Source of the DNA: Clostridia bacterium
GTDB lineage: Bacteria > Bacillota > Clostridia > Oscillospirales > Acutalibacteraceae
Direction of reading: 5' to 3'
Assembly: GCA_900770165.1 (NCBI GenBank)
Contig: CAAGJJ010000159.1
Location: 1-15,810, forward strand
DNA: 15,810 bases
Position numbers and translations under genes: made by a program. The stretch's first letter is position 1; the number at the start of each line of letters is the position of its first letter. Shown here in pieces: positions 6,694-14,572 of this stretch. The notes beneath the pieces are model-generated. The model did no database searches, was not told the DNA's origin, and saw nothing but the letters and a program-made list of their open reading frames with translations.

Positions 6694-8246
6694 TACTTCA
6701 ATTCTCCTAATGCCTTATTTCTATCTATAAGTCTAATAACTTTAGGTCTGTTACAATCGTTCTTCATCTTTTCAATTGTAGAAGAAGTTATTCCACTTAT
6801 CTCCTTTAATTCTTTTTCTGTTAATACACTTATGTCCCCACCATTAAAAAAAAGAGATTCTTCAGATAATCGATCTGTAATTAGAACATCACATTCGTAT
6901 AGTAATGACCTATCTGATTCTTTTTCCAATTCTTTTTTCAAATTCTTTTGGAATTCATTTATGTCATAACTGCTATCCAATGTTAACCTATATGTCTTAT
7001 TACCATCTTTTACTGTCTGATATGCATTGTTTCTTTCAAGACCTAACGTTTTAATTTCATCCAAAAGATTAAGAAATAAATGCGAAACCATACTATCTTG
7101 CGGTAAATTATTGTTTTTGCCTACTACAGGTGTTTTTAATATTAAATTATGTATAATCTGATTTTTATCAATTTCCGTTTTTTCATTCAAGATGCTAATT
7201 TGCTTAAACAAATTGCAAACATCAGAACTATTACAATCTTTACAGTTGCTTTCAGTACAATGATTCCATGGCTCATTTGGGTACTCTGCATAAGCATCTC
7301 GAATGCTTCTTAATACCTGAAAATATTGATATGCAACAGTATCTATTTTTTCGTGATAGTCTACTATTATCTGTTCTACCATCTCACTAAATGTCAATAT
7401 ACATTTTCCACTCTTGTTTTTTTCAATATAAAAGTCCGTAATTCTATTTTTCATGTACAGCAACAGCTGATCATAAACCAATGCTGCATAATCAGCATCA
7501 ACAAACGTATACTCCGGACATTTTATCGTTAATATTTTAACTATAACCTCATATGCTTTTAAACGAATCTCTTTTACATTATCGTATTTTTCATCATATG
7601 CACACAAGAACGCTTCATCATCACATAATAACGGATTATCCTTTTTTAACTTATCTATTTTCTTCTCTATGATAGTTTTGTATGTATCTAATGCATTATC
7701 GATCTCTATAATTACTGCCTGTATCTTAGCTATATCTTTTGAATTTTTAGATACATACTTTATCAAACTATACACATCAGCCTTTTTATGATTTCCTGAC
7801 ACTTTATCCAGTACAATATAATTATCTTCATTATCTGTATCCGCAATATCCTTTTTTTCTATTACTTTTTTCTTTAATTCATTCTTCAGCATACTAATAT
7901 ATGTCAATGTTGATGAAACAAAATCTACCGGAATTCTTTTCCCATTTGCTATATGAAAATACCCATATTCCGCTTCATTCTGAAGAATCCCAATTACGAA
8001 TGAAAATTTATCATTTTGTTCCAGTCTTATTGCACCTGCCTTGACTTGATGCAATGAAATATATTTACAATCTTTTCTTATAGAAAAATCTTCTTCACCC
8101 TCAATTTGTAAATCATAATCTGAAACACTCTTACCATTCTGCAATAAATCCAATATACTTTTTAACGCAATATACAAAGCTACATGTCCTTGATATTCAT
8201 AATCTTCCCAAGATGTAATTGCACTTATAGGCTCAATCAATAACAT
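6693..8246 (-). CDS. ABC-3C system effector: PD-(D/E)XK nuclease-like N-terminus with C-terminal ABC-3C domain
   Basis: This 517-residue first gene of the ABC-3C operon starts at ATG 8246 after AAGGA. The N-terminus reads as a DUF4297/restriction-endonuclease-like fold: a helix with YQGHVALYIALKSILDLL (residues 18-35), then E49, GEEDFSI (D53), then LHQVKAG (Q67, K69). This is the E...D...QxK layout of PD-(D/E)XK nucleases. The middle (about 160-320) is helical. A Cys cluster follows, HCTESNCKDCNSSDVC (H329, C330, C335, C338, C344), which may bind zinc. The C-terminus (about 370-517) probably holds the ABC-3C C-terminal domain that connects to the partners. The predicted role is a DNA nuclease triggered by the ATPase, giving phage restriction or abortive infection. 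The nuclease call is good; activity is untested. Confidence 0.8.
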   Translation of the reverse strand: MLLIEPISAITSWEDYEYQGHVALYIALKSILDLLQNGKSVSDYDLQIEGEEDFSIRKDCKYISLHQVKAGAIRLEQNDKFSFVIGILQNEAEYGYFHIANGKRIPVDFVSSTLTYISMLKNELKKKVIEKKDIADTDNEDNYIVLDKVSGNHKKADVYSLIKYVSKNSKDIAKIQAVIIEIDNALDTYKTIIEKKIDKLKKDNPLLCDDEAFLCAYDEKYDNVKEIRLKAYEVIVKILTIKCPEYTFVDADYAALVYDQLLLYMKNRITDFYIEKNKSGKCILTFSEMVEQIIVDYHEKIDTVAYQYFQVLRSIRDAYAEYPNEPWNHCTESNCKDCNSSDVCNLFKQISILNEKTEIDKNQIIHNLILKTPVVGKNNNLPQDSMVSHLFLNLLDEIKTLGLERNNAYQTVKDGNKTYRLTLDSSYDINEFQKNLKKELEKESDRSLLYECDVLITDRLSEESLFFNGGDISVLTEKELKEISGITSSTIEKMKNDCNRPKVIRLIDRNKALGELK

Positions 8247-8259
8247 TTCAATCCTTCTC

Positions 8260-8278
8260 TTAACAAACTACTTGTTAA
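8260..8278. promoter_or_regulatory. Inverted repeat upstream of the ABC-3C operon, candidate operator
   Basis: TTAACAA (8260-8266) and TTGTTAA (8272-8278) form a perfect 7-bp inverted repeat with a 5-base spacer. It sits just upstream of the AAGGA ribosome binding site of the ABC-3C effector gene, within the only sizeable gap (about 108 bases) between it and the HTH-NUDIX gene. It is a plausible operator for a dimeric XRE-type repressor such as the protein at 8355-9065. It is not a terminator: the stem is AT-only apart from one pair, with no T-tract. No convincing -35/-10 pair was found in this gap. Confidence 0.35.
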
Positions 8279-8354
8279 AATTTCTCCTCTCCGCTTTACT
8301 ACAAGCTTTTCCAACGGTCTCATACAAGAACCAATACTTTTTATAAGCAATCTA

Positions 8355-9065
8355 TTACTGCTTGTCCACTTCCGTAAAGAAATATTCCAATGTCTCCACA
8401 AACATATTATGTTCAAACAATTCCTTAATTTGTTCCCGATTCATCCAAGCAACCTGTGCCACTTCATCTGTTGTAGCGTTACCCAAATCGACATCTCCGT
8501 CATATTCAAACAGCCAAACATCCATAATATCATTATAAATCTTGCCATCTATGATTTTACGTGTTTTTGTAAAAAGAACCTGTCCATTTTCTGGATTCAA
8601 ATCGACTCCAACCTCTTCCTTTGCCTCTCTAATTGCTCCCATCAAACTATCCTCGCCTTTTACAACTGAACCACCTACACACTCCCACATTAAAGGATAT
8701 GTTGGTCTGTTTGCGGAGCGCTGTGAAATCAGGTATTCTCCCTTAGAATTACGAATCCATACATGCACCACCAGATGGTATCCGTCTATCGGTAATTGTT
8801 CACCTCTGATATGATCTTTTCCAAGAAGTTCTCTGTTTTCATTATACAAATCCCATATTTCCGCATCCGGTACGTACTCCACAACATCTCCAAAATCTGC
8901 ATTTAAAGTCCTACATATCTTGCTAAGTATCGCAAGACTTACCTCTTCGTCACGTCGAAGCTTCGTCATTGTGTTAGGAGCAATTTCTGCTTTTTTGCGC
9001 AAATCTGATTTACTCATTTCTTTATCAACCAATAATTTCCATAACCTTTTATATGATACTGCCAT
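8355..9065 (-). CDS. XRE-family HTH fused to NUDIX hydrolase
   Basis: This 236-residue protein begins MAVSYKRLWKLLVDKEMSKS at ATG 9065, supported by GGAG about 8 bases upstream; a frame extension to 9113 would overlap the previous gene and lacks an RBS. Residues 5-65 form a Cro/C1-type (HTH_26, YozG-like) DNA-binding domain with recognition region IAPNTMTKLRRDEEVSLAI. Residues about 68-230 form a NUDIX domain of the YfcD/IDI-like type (YHLVVHVWI, ISQRS). It carries a perfect Nudix box, G132-x5-E138-x7-REAKEEVGV (146-154), so it is probably catalytically competent. Such fusions may act as nucleotide-sensing regulators that respond to, or clear, a pyrophosphate-linked ligand. Lying between two nuclease modules, it is a candidate regulator of either; that role is inferred. 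Its base composition looks less AT-rich than that of the ABC-3C genes. Confidence 0.85.
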   Translation of the reverse strand: MAVSYKRLWKLLVDKEMSKSDLRKKAEIAPNTMTKLRRDEEVSLAILSKICRTLNADFGDVVEYVPDAEIWDLYNENRELLGKDHIRGEQLPIDGYHLVVHVWIRNSKGEYLISQRSANRPTYPLMWECVGGSVVKGEDSLMGAIREAKEEVGVDLNPENGQVLFTKTRKIIDGKIYNDIMDVWLFEYDGDVDLGNATTDEVAQVAWMNREQIKELFEHNMFVETLEYFFTEVDKQ

Positions 9066-9103
9066 AACAACGTCTCCATTCACCTTTAATAAATAATATT
9101 TTC

Positions 9104-10195
9104 TTACCTGCAATCCATTATCTGCCTCATTAATTCTGAATAATCAATTAAATTCATTCTACTTTTTATCGTCTGTTGAAATCTACGGGCATCCTCAGAA
9201 AAATATGAGTTAGTTACCATTATTCCAGCTGTAACTCTGTCCGCTTCAACGGTTCCATATAGTTGTCTAACAAGTCCAACATTCACAGGATGCTTAGGAG
9301 CTTTCTTTTTGCACTCAGCATAAATCACCAAATCACCTAACATGGAATTATTAAGAACAATCAAATCCTTACCACCATCTCTCGTCTGTTTCGTAAGTTG
9401 CACATTATATCCTTTTCTTTCAAATAATTCACAAACTAATTCCTCAAACTGTCTAGGTGTTATTTCTTGAAGTATTTCTGGTCTTAATGCAACTTTATCC
9501 ACAAGTGAATGCGTTACTACCTTTATATCATTTTTCAATTCATCTGGTACTCTAATAATTTTCCGTTCCGGAACAACTATCTCTGGATGTTGTAGAGATA
9601 CACCACCTTTATATGTATATAATTGATGTATATCCTTTTCAAAATCGAGAAAATATTCATTAAGTCCCTCACCCTTTAATTTTGTATGAAGCTTTTCAGC
9701 TATCATTCTCGGCATTAAATTTTGCTTATCAAGCCCTTTAATGACATCCTCTACAATATTCTCACTCGAAATACGAGTGCCAAGATAATCACTAATAAAC
9801 AATAATATCTGGTTATCTGTTAACGGTTTTAACTTTATTTCATAATCAAACTTGATATTAAATTTATTTTCCCTGGCAGTGCATATATAGCATCCTCTAC
9901 CATTTTTTATATGTTCAGCAATTTGTTTATATCTATATTTTTCGTCCAAACCATCCACTAAACAAACAACTTCTTCAAACTCTGATGGGTGTTTCCATAT
10001 TTTATTTCCCATTTGTGAAAACGCCATGTTTTCATAGCAAATTTCCTTTCCTTGTTCTTCTAATATCTTTCCAACTATGTTTAACAAAAAAGTCTTGCCA
10101 CTTCCTGAAATACCTGTTATCAAGAATTTGCCATATGGATTCATCCTAACAACATCTAAAAGTTCCTGTAACTCGTCCCTTCTTATAATCTCCAT
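9104..10195 (-). CDS. STAND-like P-loop NTPase fused to Mrr-type restriction endonuclease
   Basis: This 363-residue protein starts at ATG 10195, with AAAGGAAAGG 5 bases upstream; a GTG two codons earlier is too close to the RBS. The N-terminal NTPase (about 1-190) has Walker A GISGSGKT (28-35), a NACHT/STAND-style Walker B VVCLVDGLDE (D81, D84, E85) and ICTAREN (about 104-110), which looks like the sensor strand. The C-terminal Mrr_cat domain (about 245-355) reads ITPRQFEELVCELFERKGY, then RDGGKDLIV (D277), then AECKK (E294, K296) and QLYG. All PD-(D/E)XK residues are therefore present. No sensor repeat domain exists, unlike Avs-type STAND proteins, which are far larger. It begins 18 bases after the helicase gene, so helicase and NTPase-nuclease probably form one system against foreign DNA. 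Confidence 0.82.
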   Translation of the reverse strand: MEIIRRDELQELLDVVRMNPYGKFLITGISGSGKTFLLNIVGKILEEQGKEICYENMAFSQMGNKIWKHPSEFEEVVCLVDGLDEKYRYKQIAEHIKNGRGCYICTARENKFNIKFDYEIKLKPLTDNQILLFISDYLGTRISSENIVEDVIKGLDKQNLMPRMIAEKLHTKLKGEGLNEYFLDFEKDIHQLYTYKGGVSLQHPEIVVPERKIIRVPDELKNDIKVVTHSLVDKVALRPEILQEITPRQFEELVCELFERKGYNVQLTKQTRDGGKDLIVLNNSMLGDLVIYAECKKKAPKHPVNVGLVRQLYGTVEADRVTAGIMVTNSYFSEDARRFQQTIKSRMNLIDYSELMRQIMDCR

Positions 10196-10213
10196 ATGCA
10201 CCTTTCCTTTCGG

Positions 10214-12943
10214 TTATCCTACCAACTTGTCCAACATCTCTATAATTTTTTCCTTTTCACCGCTGCCATTTGTTTTAAATCTCAGTAACGGAATTTCATA
10301 CAACTCCATAATATGATTTTTCATCAAATCTCTTGAAGCCTGAACAGTATTATCTTTATGATATTCATATCCGTCAACTTCAATCGCCAGCACAGGCTTT
10401 TTACCAATTCTGTTATAAATCAGAAAATCCAAATGTGTTGCCGTATTCATTGCATACTGGCATTCCTGTTCATTTAATAATTCTGGATTTTTAATTAACA
10501 TATTCAACGGAAAATGGCAAACAACATCCAAGCTTGAATACTTGTTATCGGCGATTATTTCCTCGATCAAAGAATACATCAGATTCTCTGAATCATATTC
10601 TGATATCTTTTTATTCTTTTGCAAATATGCTATTCTTTCCTCGGTATACTGCTTGTAAAGATAATCAAAAATAGAATATATTTTACTCTCTGCTACCTCA
10701 AAATTGTTATATTGGATATAATCTATTAAATCTGTTATATTGTGCTCTTTTGATTGCTCATTTCCAGTTACAACCAACATCAATTTCTTCTTCGCTCGTG
10801 ATACAGCAACATTGATTAAATATGGATCATCTGCAAAATCAGATATTTCATCATCCACAATAGATATAATAATATTCTCTTTTTCCTTGCCCTGGAACTT
10901 ATGCACTGTAGCCGCATCAATATCTGTTATCTCCTTACTTAATGCTTCTACCTGATTTTTGTACGGTGCAATAATTCCGGTTTCTTCCGGATTAGAAACA
11001 TATTTAGGTATAATTTCATTTTTAATAACATCTATCTGACGCTGACTATAATGATTACGCTCATGATTTCCTGCGACTGTTTTTACCACAGACAATACAT
11101 CTTCTTCGCCCTTATCTGTTGTCATTATAATCAATTCGCCACGATAGAATTTCTGGTTGCAGAAATTAATTATCTTAGGGTGACATCTATAATGCTCCCG
11201 TAATAATGTTTGCGTTACATTTGGCATAACATCCAAAATAGATTGCAGAAAACTCTTTGTATACTGATAGCCTTCATTCACATTAAATGTATCAAATATA
11301 GCTTTTGCTTTGGCTTTAATATCTTCTGTAACAACATTAGGAAGCTGCTTGGTATCTCCCACAACAACAACATTCCTTGCACAGGAAAGTGCCAACGCAC
11401 CGGTTGCAATATCTACCTGTGATGCCTCATCCATGATAAGATAATCGTACACTACATCTGAATTCAGGCTATTTCTTGATGAAAATGTTGTACTTAAAAT
11501 AACAGGATATTCATCAAGAACATCATATGGTTCTTTCCACAAATTATCTTCGCTAAATATCTTTCTACTGCTTTTACCTTCATATTTTCTTGCCAGTTTA
11601 TCTTTCAATACAACCATTGACTGATTGCATAAATCATCAAGCAAATTCTTATTCACATTATTTAAATACTTTTCAATATCTGTAATCTCAGCAGACAATT
11701 CTGCCTGCTTTGCTCGATAATACATAGCCTGAAAAGTTGTAATTATCTTCGAAATATCCTGCTTATAAAAATTCCAATTGATTACTCCATACTTTAAAAA
11801 GCCCTTTATCTTAAACCAAAGTCCTATTACCTTTTTCTCTTCTGAAATCAACTGACACTCCTGCCACAATACCATCCAATGTTTTGAAGATAGTTTTTTC
11901 TTAAACTTTATAGTGTCTGTATTAACATCTGATTCTTCGACATATTGATTGAAATATTCCTGTTCTGTAACCAATTGTGAAAGTTCCTGCCTTAAACACG
12001 CAAGTTTCTCCTGCTTATCAAAAACAGTTTTCAATTGGCTGGATTGCCCTGCTATTCTTTTCTGCAAATCATATGAATTTTCATTTATTTTCCAAAGCGA
12101 AAAGTCCGGATAATTTGTATCCTGATGCTCAACAAATATTTTCTTGTTCTTAGAACTTCCTAATGTTGCAGCAACAAAACCTAAATTGTACTTGTATGAT
12201 GATAATTTTTCGTATACATTTTCCGTCGCCGAATTGTTATTGGATACTATCTGTACCGTTTTTCCCTGCATCAATATATTGGCAATAATATTTAATATAG
12301 TTTGTGTCTTGCCTGTCCCAGGAGGCCCCTGTATAACACTAATTTGATTCTCCATAGCATTTTTCACAGCCTTGTACTGACTGTTATTGCATCCAAATGG
12401 GAAAATCGGAATATATTCGTGTCCTGCTCTTTTTCCCTGTAACGATAATGGATTCAAATACTTTGCTAAAGCTACATCACTACCCACAAAAGAAATCTTG
12501 TCAAACCTCTTAGACAATAGTTTTTCACCAGTCTCTTCATTCCTAAGATTACTCAAACCTGCAATTTGCTTTATATATTCAAATACATTTGATGACTGAC
12601 TCTGAGTAAGACATGATTCAATAATATGTAACTCGCTCCGACGATAATCTCTTTCACTACCATCACCAAAACAGATATGCCAATAAGACTCGTAGTTACT
12701 CCTAAATACATATATTGCTTTAATGTCAAAAAACTCTCGTCCTTCTCTGCTAATACGATACATATTAGGATTTAAAACATCTGGATCAGTCAACTTTTCC
12801 ACATTCAAATATGCATACGAGTATGTTTTTCCGGTATTGAATTTTACATCCCATTTTTGGGTATTTCTATTGTACACACATGACATTATTTCGGATGTCT
12901 TTATTTCCCCCTTGATAATGACCATATAATATCTTGTATTCAT
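10214..12943 (-). CDS. UPF1-like SF1 helicase with C-terminal DUF2726/Vsr-like nuclease domain
   Basis: This 909-residue protein starts at ATG 12943, with GAGG 5 bases upstream. The N-terminal 180 residues are a beta-rich extension with no named domain. The helicase core is AAA_11/AAA_12: Walker A GPPGTGKT (206-213), a coiled-coil insertion, DEAS (505-508), GDTKQLP, LREHYRCH, VHKFQGKE and NVAVSRAK. All SF1 motifs look intact. The C-terminus (about 780-909) is a nuclease-like domain: HLDFLI (D839), AIEVDGYEYH (E855, D857, H862) and RDLMKNHI, matching DUF2726/Vsr-fold endonucleases. This architecture recalls defence helicases such as Mokosh and Hhe, but with a different nuclease and partner. 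It is followed after 18 bases by the NTPase-Mrr gene. Its start is only 10 bases from the end of the broken phosphatase gene, so transcription may read in from upstream. Confidence 0.85.
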   Translation of the reverse strand: MNTRYYMVIIKGEIKTSEIMSCVYNRNTQKWDVKFNTGKTYSYAYLNVEKLTDPDVLNPNMYRISREGREFFDIKAIYVFRSNYESYWHICFGDGSERDYRRSELHIIESCLTQSQSSNVFEYIKQIAGLSNLRNEETGEKLLSKRFDKISFVGSDVALAKYLNPLSLQGKRAGHEYIPIFPFGCNNSQYKAVKNAMENQISVIQGPPGTGKTQTILNIIANILMQGKTVQIVSNNNSATENVYEKLSSYKYNLGFVAATLGSSKNKKIFVEHQDTNYPDFSLWKINENSYDLQKRIAGQSSQLKTVFDKQEKLACLRQELSQLVTEQEYFNQYVEESDVNTDTIKFKKKLSSKHWMVLWQECQLISEEKKVIGLWFKIKGFLKYGVINWNFYKQDISKIITTFQAMYYRAKQAELSAEITDIEKYLNNVNKNLLDDLCNQSMVVLKDKLARKYEGKSSRKIFSEDNLWKEPYDVLDEYPVILSTTFSSRNSLNSDVVYDYLIMDEASQVDIATGALALSCARNVVVVGDTKQLPNVVTEDIKAKAKAIFDTFNVNEGYQYTKSFLQSILDVMPNVTQTLLREHYRCHPKIINFCNQKFYRGELIIMTTDKGEEDVLSVVKTVAGNHERNHYSQRQIDVIKNEIIPKYVSNPEETGIIAPYKNQVEALSKEITDIDAATVHKFQGKEKENIIISIVDDEISDFADDPYLINVAVSRAKKKLMLVVTGNEQSKEHNITDLIDYIQYNNFEVAESKIYSIFDYLYKQYTEERIAYLQKNKKISEYDSENLMYSLIEEIIADNKYSSLDVVCHFPLNMLIKNPELLNEQECQYAMNTATHLDFLIYNRIGKKPVLAIEVDGYEYHKDNTVQASRDLMKNHIMELYEIPLLRFKTNGSGEKEKIIEMLDKLVG

Positions 12944-12953
12944 CTATTCCTCA

Positions 12954-13548
12954 CTACTTCTGATCCGCACGCTGTTTTCCCTTAAATTCCTTCTCCACAT
13001 GACAATGTTCCTGTCTGCCGACCAACTTATCACCTTCAAAATCTAATTCAATAATATACGGCATCCAATCAATAATTCGCAGAAAATCTTCGCATCCAAA
13101 ACTATTGTCATAAAAATTCAATATCGTACTAAGGGCAGTACCATGAGTTCCTATAACAATATCTCTATCCGCATTATCTGATAAAATCTCGTTCAGTGCC
13201 TCTATGTTACGATTTTGAACCATAGCAATGGATTCTCCGCCCTCTTCATGATAATCATGGTCAGCCCATCGTTTCTGGGACATTCCGTGATTGTTTCCAT
13301 CTGAACCTTTTCGCACTCTCTCAATCGCTCATCTGTTATAATTTCTTTTCCGAAAAATGCTGCTGCCTCTGCAATGGTATCCATGCTACGCTTATACGGA
13401 CTGCAATAAAAGGCATCGATTTTCTTATCCCTCAAAAATTCATGTACAATTGCAGAATCTTTCTTCCCTTCTCCGTCAAAGGTCTTATTCTGTCTTCTTT
13501 CCAATTATGTTCCGGCTGTGCGTGACACACGAAATACACTCTCGTCAT
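12954..13548 (-). pseudogene. Histidine phosphatase family protein, broken by two frameshifts
   Basis: An intact start (ATG 13548, AGGAG 7 bases upstream) gives MTRVYFVCHAQPEHNWKEDR and then PLTEKG. Near 13471 the homologous sequence continues in a second frame (KKDSAIVHEFLRDKKIDAF, YCSPYKRSMDTIAEAAAFF). This looks like a one-base loss in a GAGGAAGGG-type stretch. Near 13316, after DERLRE, it moves to a third frame (QKRWADHDYHEEGGES, VQNRNIEALNEI, VIGTHGTALSTI) and runs to 12954. The product would be about 197 residues, normal for the family. The N-terminal RHx motif reads VCHAQ rather than VRHAQ, so a catalytic Arg is also lost; the second His (THG) remains. Three reading frames plus a lost catalytic residue argue for genuine decay rather than sequencing error. 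The family includes small-molecule phosphatases and phosphoglycerate mutases; the substrate is unknown. Confidence 0.82.
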
Positions 13549-13575
13549 ACGGTGTCTCCTATCTCTTTTCAATTA

Positions 13576-13967
13576 TCAAGTGATGAAAAAATGCGATGTC
13601 TTTATATCCATCCATTTCCGATACCCGCATCTCTATTTCCACCTTTTTATCCTGCCAATCAGCATCTTTATGTATTTCCTGATTTTGTTGCATACCCCTT
13701 CTTTCGATAATCTCCGTGTGTCACTACATTTTCCACAAATGCATATGGACGCACATTTCTCGTAAGGTTAGGAATAATCACACTGACACAGGATGCCACA
13801 AGCTTATTATCCACTTCACAAACGATAAGATGATGGTTATTATCATTTATAATATCATCCCAAGTATTTCGCAATTCCTGCGAATTCTCCGGAATATTCG
13901 TCTCATGTAAATACAAGTATAGATTTAATATTTCATGTAAGTTATCCCTATTTGCTTCTCGAATCAT
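13576..13967 (-). pseudogene. GNAT acetyltransferase, C-terminus damaged
   Basis: The start at ATG 13967 has AGGTGA 7 bases upstream. The first 94 residues read as a normal GNAT: MIREANRDNLHEILNLY, LIVCEVDNKLVASCV, YAFVENVVTHGDYRKKGYAT. The last piece is the acetyl-CoA-binding RKKGYAT loop. The frame then ends after KSGNT at 13668, well short of the usual 140-150 residues. In another frame downstream are remnants that resemble the missing end: a KMLIG-like strand near 13660 and CGYRKWMDIKTSHFF near 13580-13620, ending at a stop at 13576. The gene therefore appears to carry an internal deletion and frameshift. The catalytic core is incomplete, so activity is unlikely. It starts 6 bases after the GrpB gene in the same cluster. 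Confidence 0.72.
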
Positions 13968-13973
13968 GTTCTA

Positions 13974-14525
13974 TCACCTCATATCTGAATTTGTATTTCT
14001 CCACTCCTGTGCACTTTGCAAAATATTTTCTATTAATGAACTTTTACCATTCGTATATGCTTGCCTGTCCTGCGGAAACATCTTTGCCAATCGTTCTTTC
14101 AAATTAGAGTATTCCTTTGCTTTATCTTCATGAGCATTCAAATAATCACGCATATTCAGATAATTATTCCACTGCTTTTCACCATAAATTACCACATGAA
14201 TAAAATGTGTTTGGATATCATTTTCTGTATCGTAGCACACATATAAATGTTGCCCCGGGTGATCCTGTCTTCGATACACAATATCAGATGCCTTCAATTC
14301 CTCATTATGTGCCATAATTCTATCAAAACTATTTACACCAACAACAATATCAATAATGGGCTTTGCACATATATTTTTTATTGAAGTACTTCCAATATGC
14401 TGCAAATCCACAATATCTTCCTGCAATATATCCTTTAGTTTATTCATAACCTCTTGTGCAGCCATATCCCATTCTATTCTGTGCGGCTCAACTGCAACAG
14501 TTCCTCTTTTTAAGCCAATTGACAC
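13974..14525 (-). CDS. GrpB family protein (nucleotidyltransferase superfamily)
   Basis: This 183-residue protein begins at GTG 14525, supported by CGGAGGT about 6 bases upstream. The motif HIGSTSIKNICAKPIIDIVV (residues 43-62) holds the GS and the acidic D59 typical of the nucleotidyltransferase fold of GrpB/UPF0157 proteins. Further family marks are HPGQHLYVC and THFIHVVIYG, then LNMRDYLNAHEDKAKEYSNL. Length matches the family (about 170-185), and this is the only fully intact gene among its immediate neighbours. The biochemical role of stand-alone GrpB proteins is not settled, and the substrate cannot be told from sequence. Its stop lies 6 bases before the GNAT start, so the two were probably co-expressed. 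Confidence 0.88.
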   Translation of the reverse strand: MSIGLKRGTVAVEPHRIEWDMAAQEVMNKLKDILQEDIVDLQHIGSTSIKNICAKPIIDIVVGVNSFDRIMAHNEELKASDIVYRRQDHPGQHLYVCYDTENDIQTHFIHVVIYGEKQWNNYLNMRDYLNAHEDKAKEYSNLKERLAKMFPQDRQAYTNGKSSLIENILQSAQEWRNTNSDMR

Positions 14526-14572
14526 TCTTGCACCTCCGATTTTGCATTTTGCAAACCATTACTAAAGTAACC

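Noticed and set aside
6661..6969. Plus-strand open frame of 102 codons over the effector/middle-component junction
   Set aside because: It is a shadow of two well-supported minus-strand genes, with Ser/Phe-rich low-complexity content typical of antisense frames.
8318..8325. Single GTCTCA (TGAGACC on minus) upstream of the ABC-3C operon, as a possible extra heptamer site
   Set aside because: It is one imperfect copy with no phased partner 11 bases away; chance occurrence is likely.
8279..8354. A promoter (TTGCTT with a TTGTAT-like -10) for the ABC-3C operon
   Set aside because: Only about half of the -10 positions match consensus, so it is not reported as a feature.
13357..13765. Overlapping plus-strand frames across the phosphatase and GNAT region
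   Set aside because: The minus strand shows clear family similarity in all three frames used by the broken genes; the plus frames have no RBS or domain.
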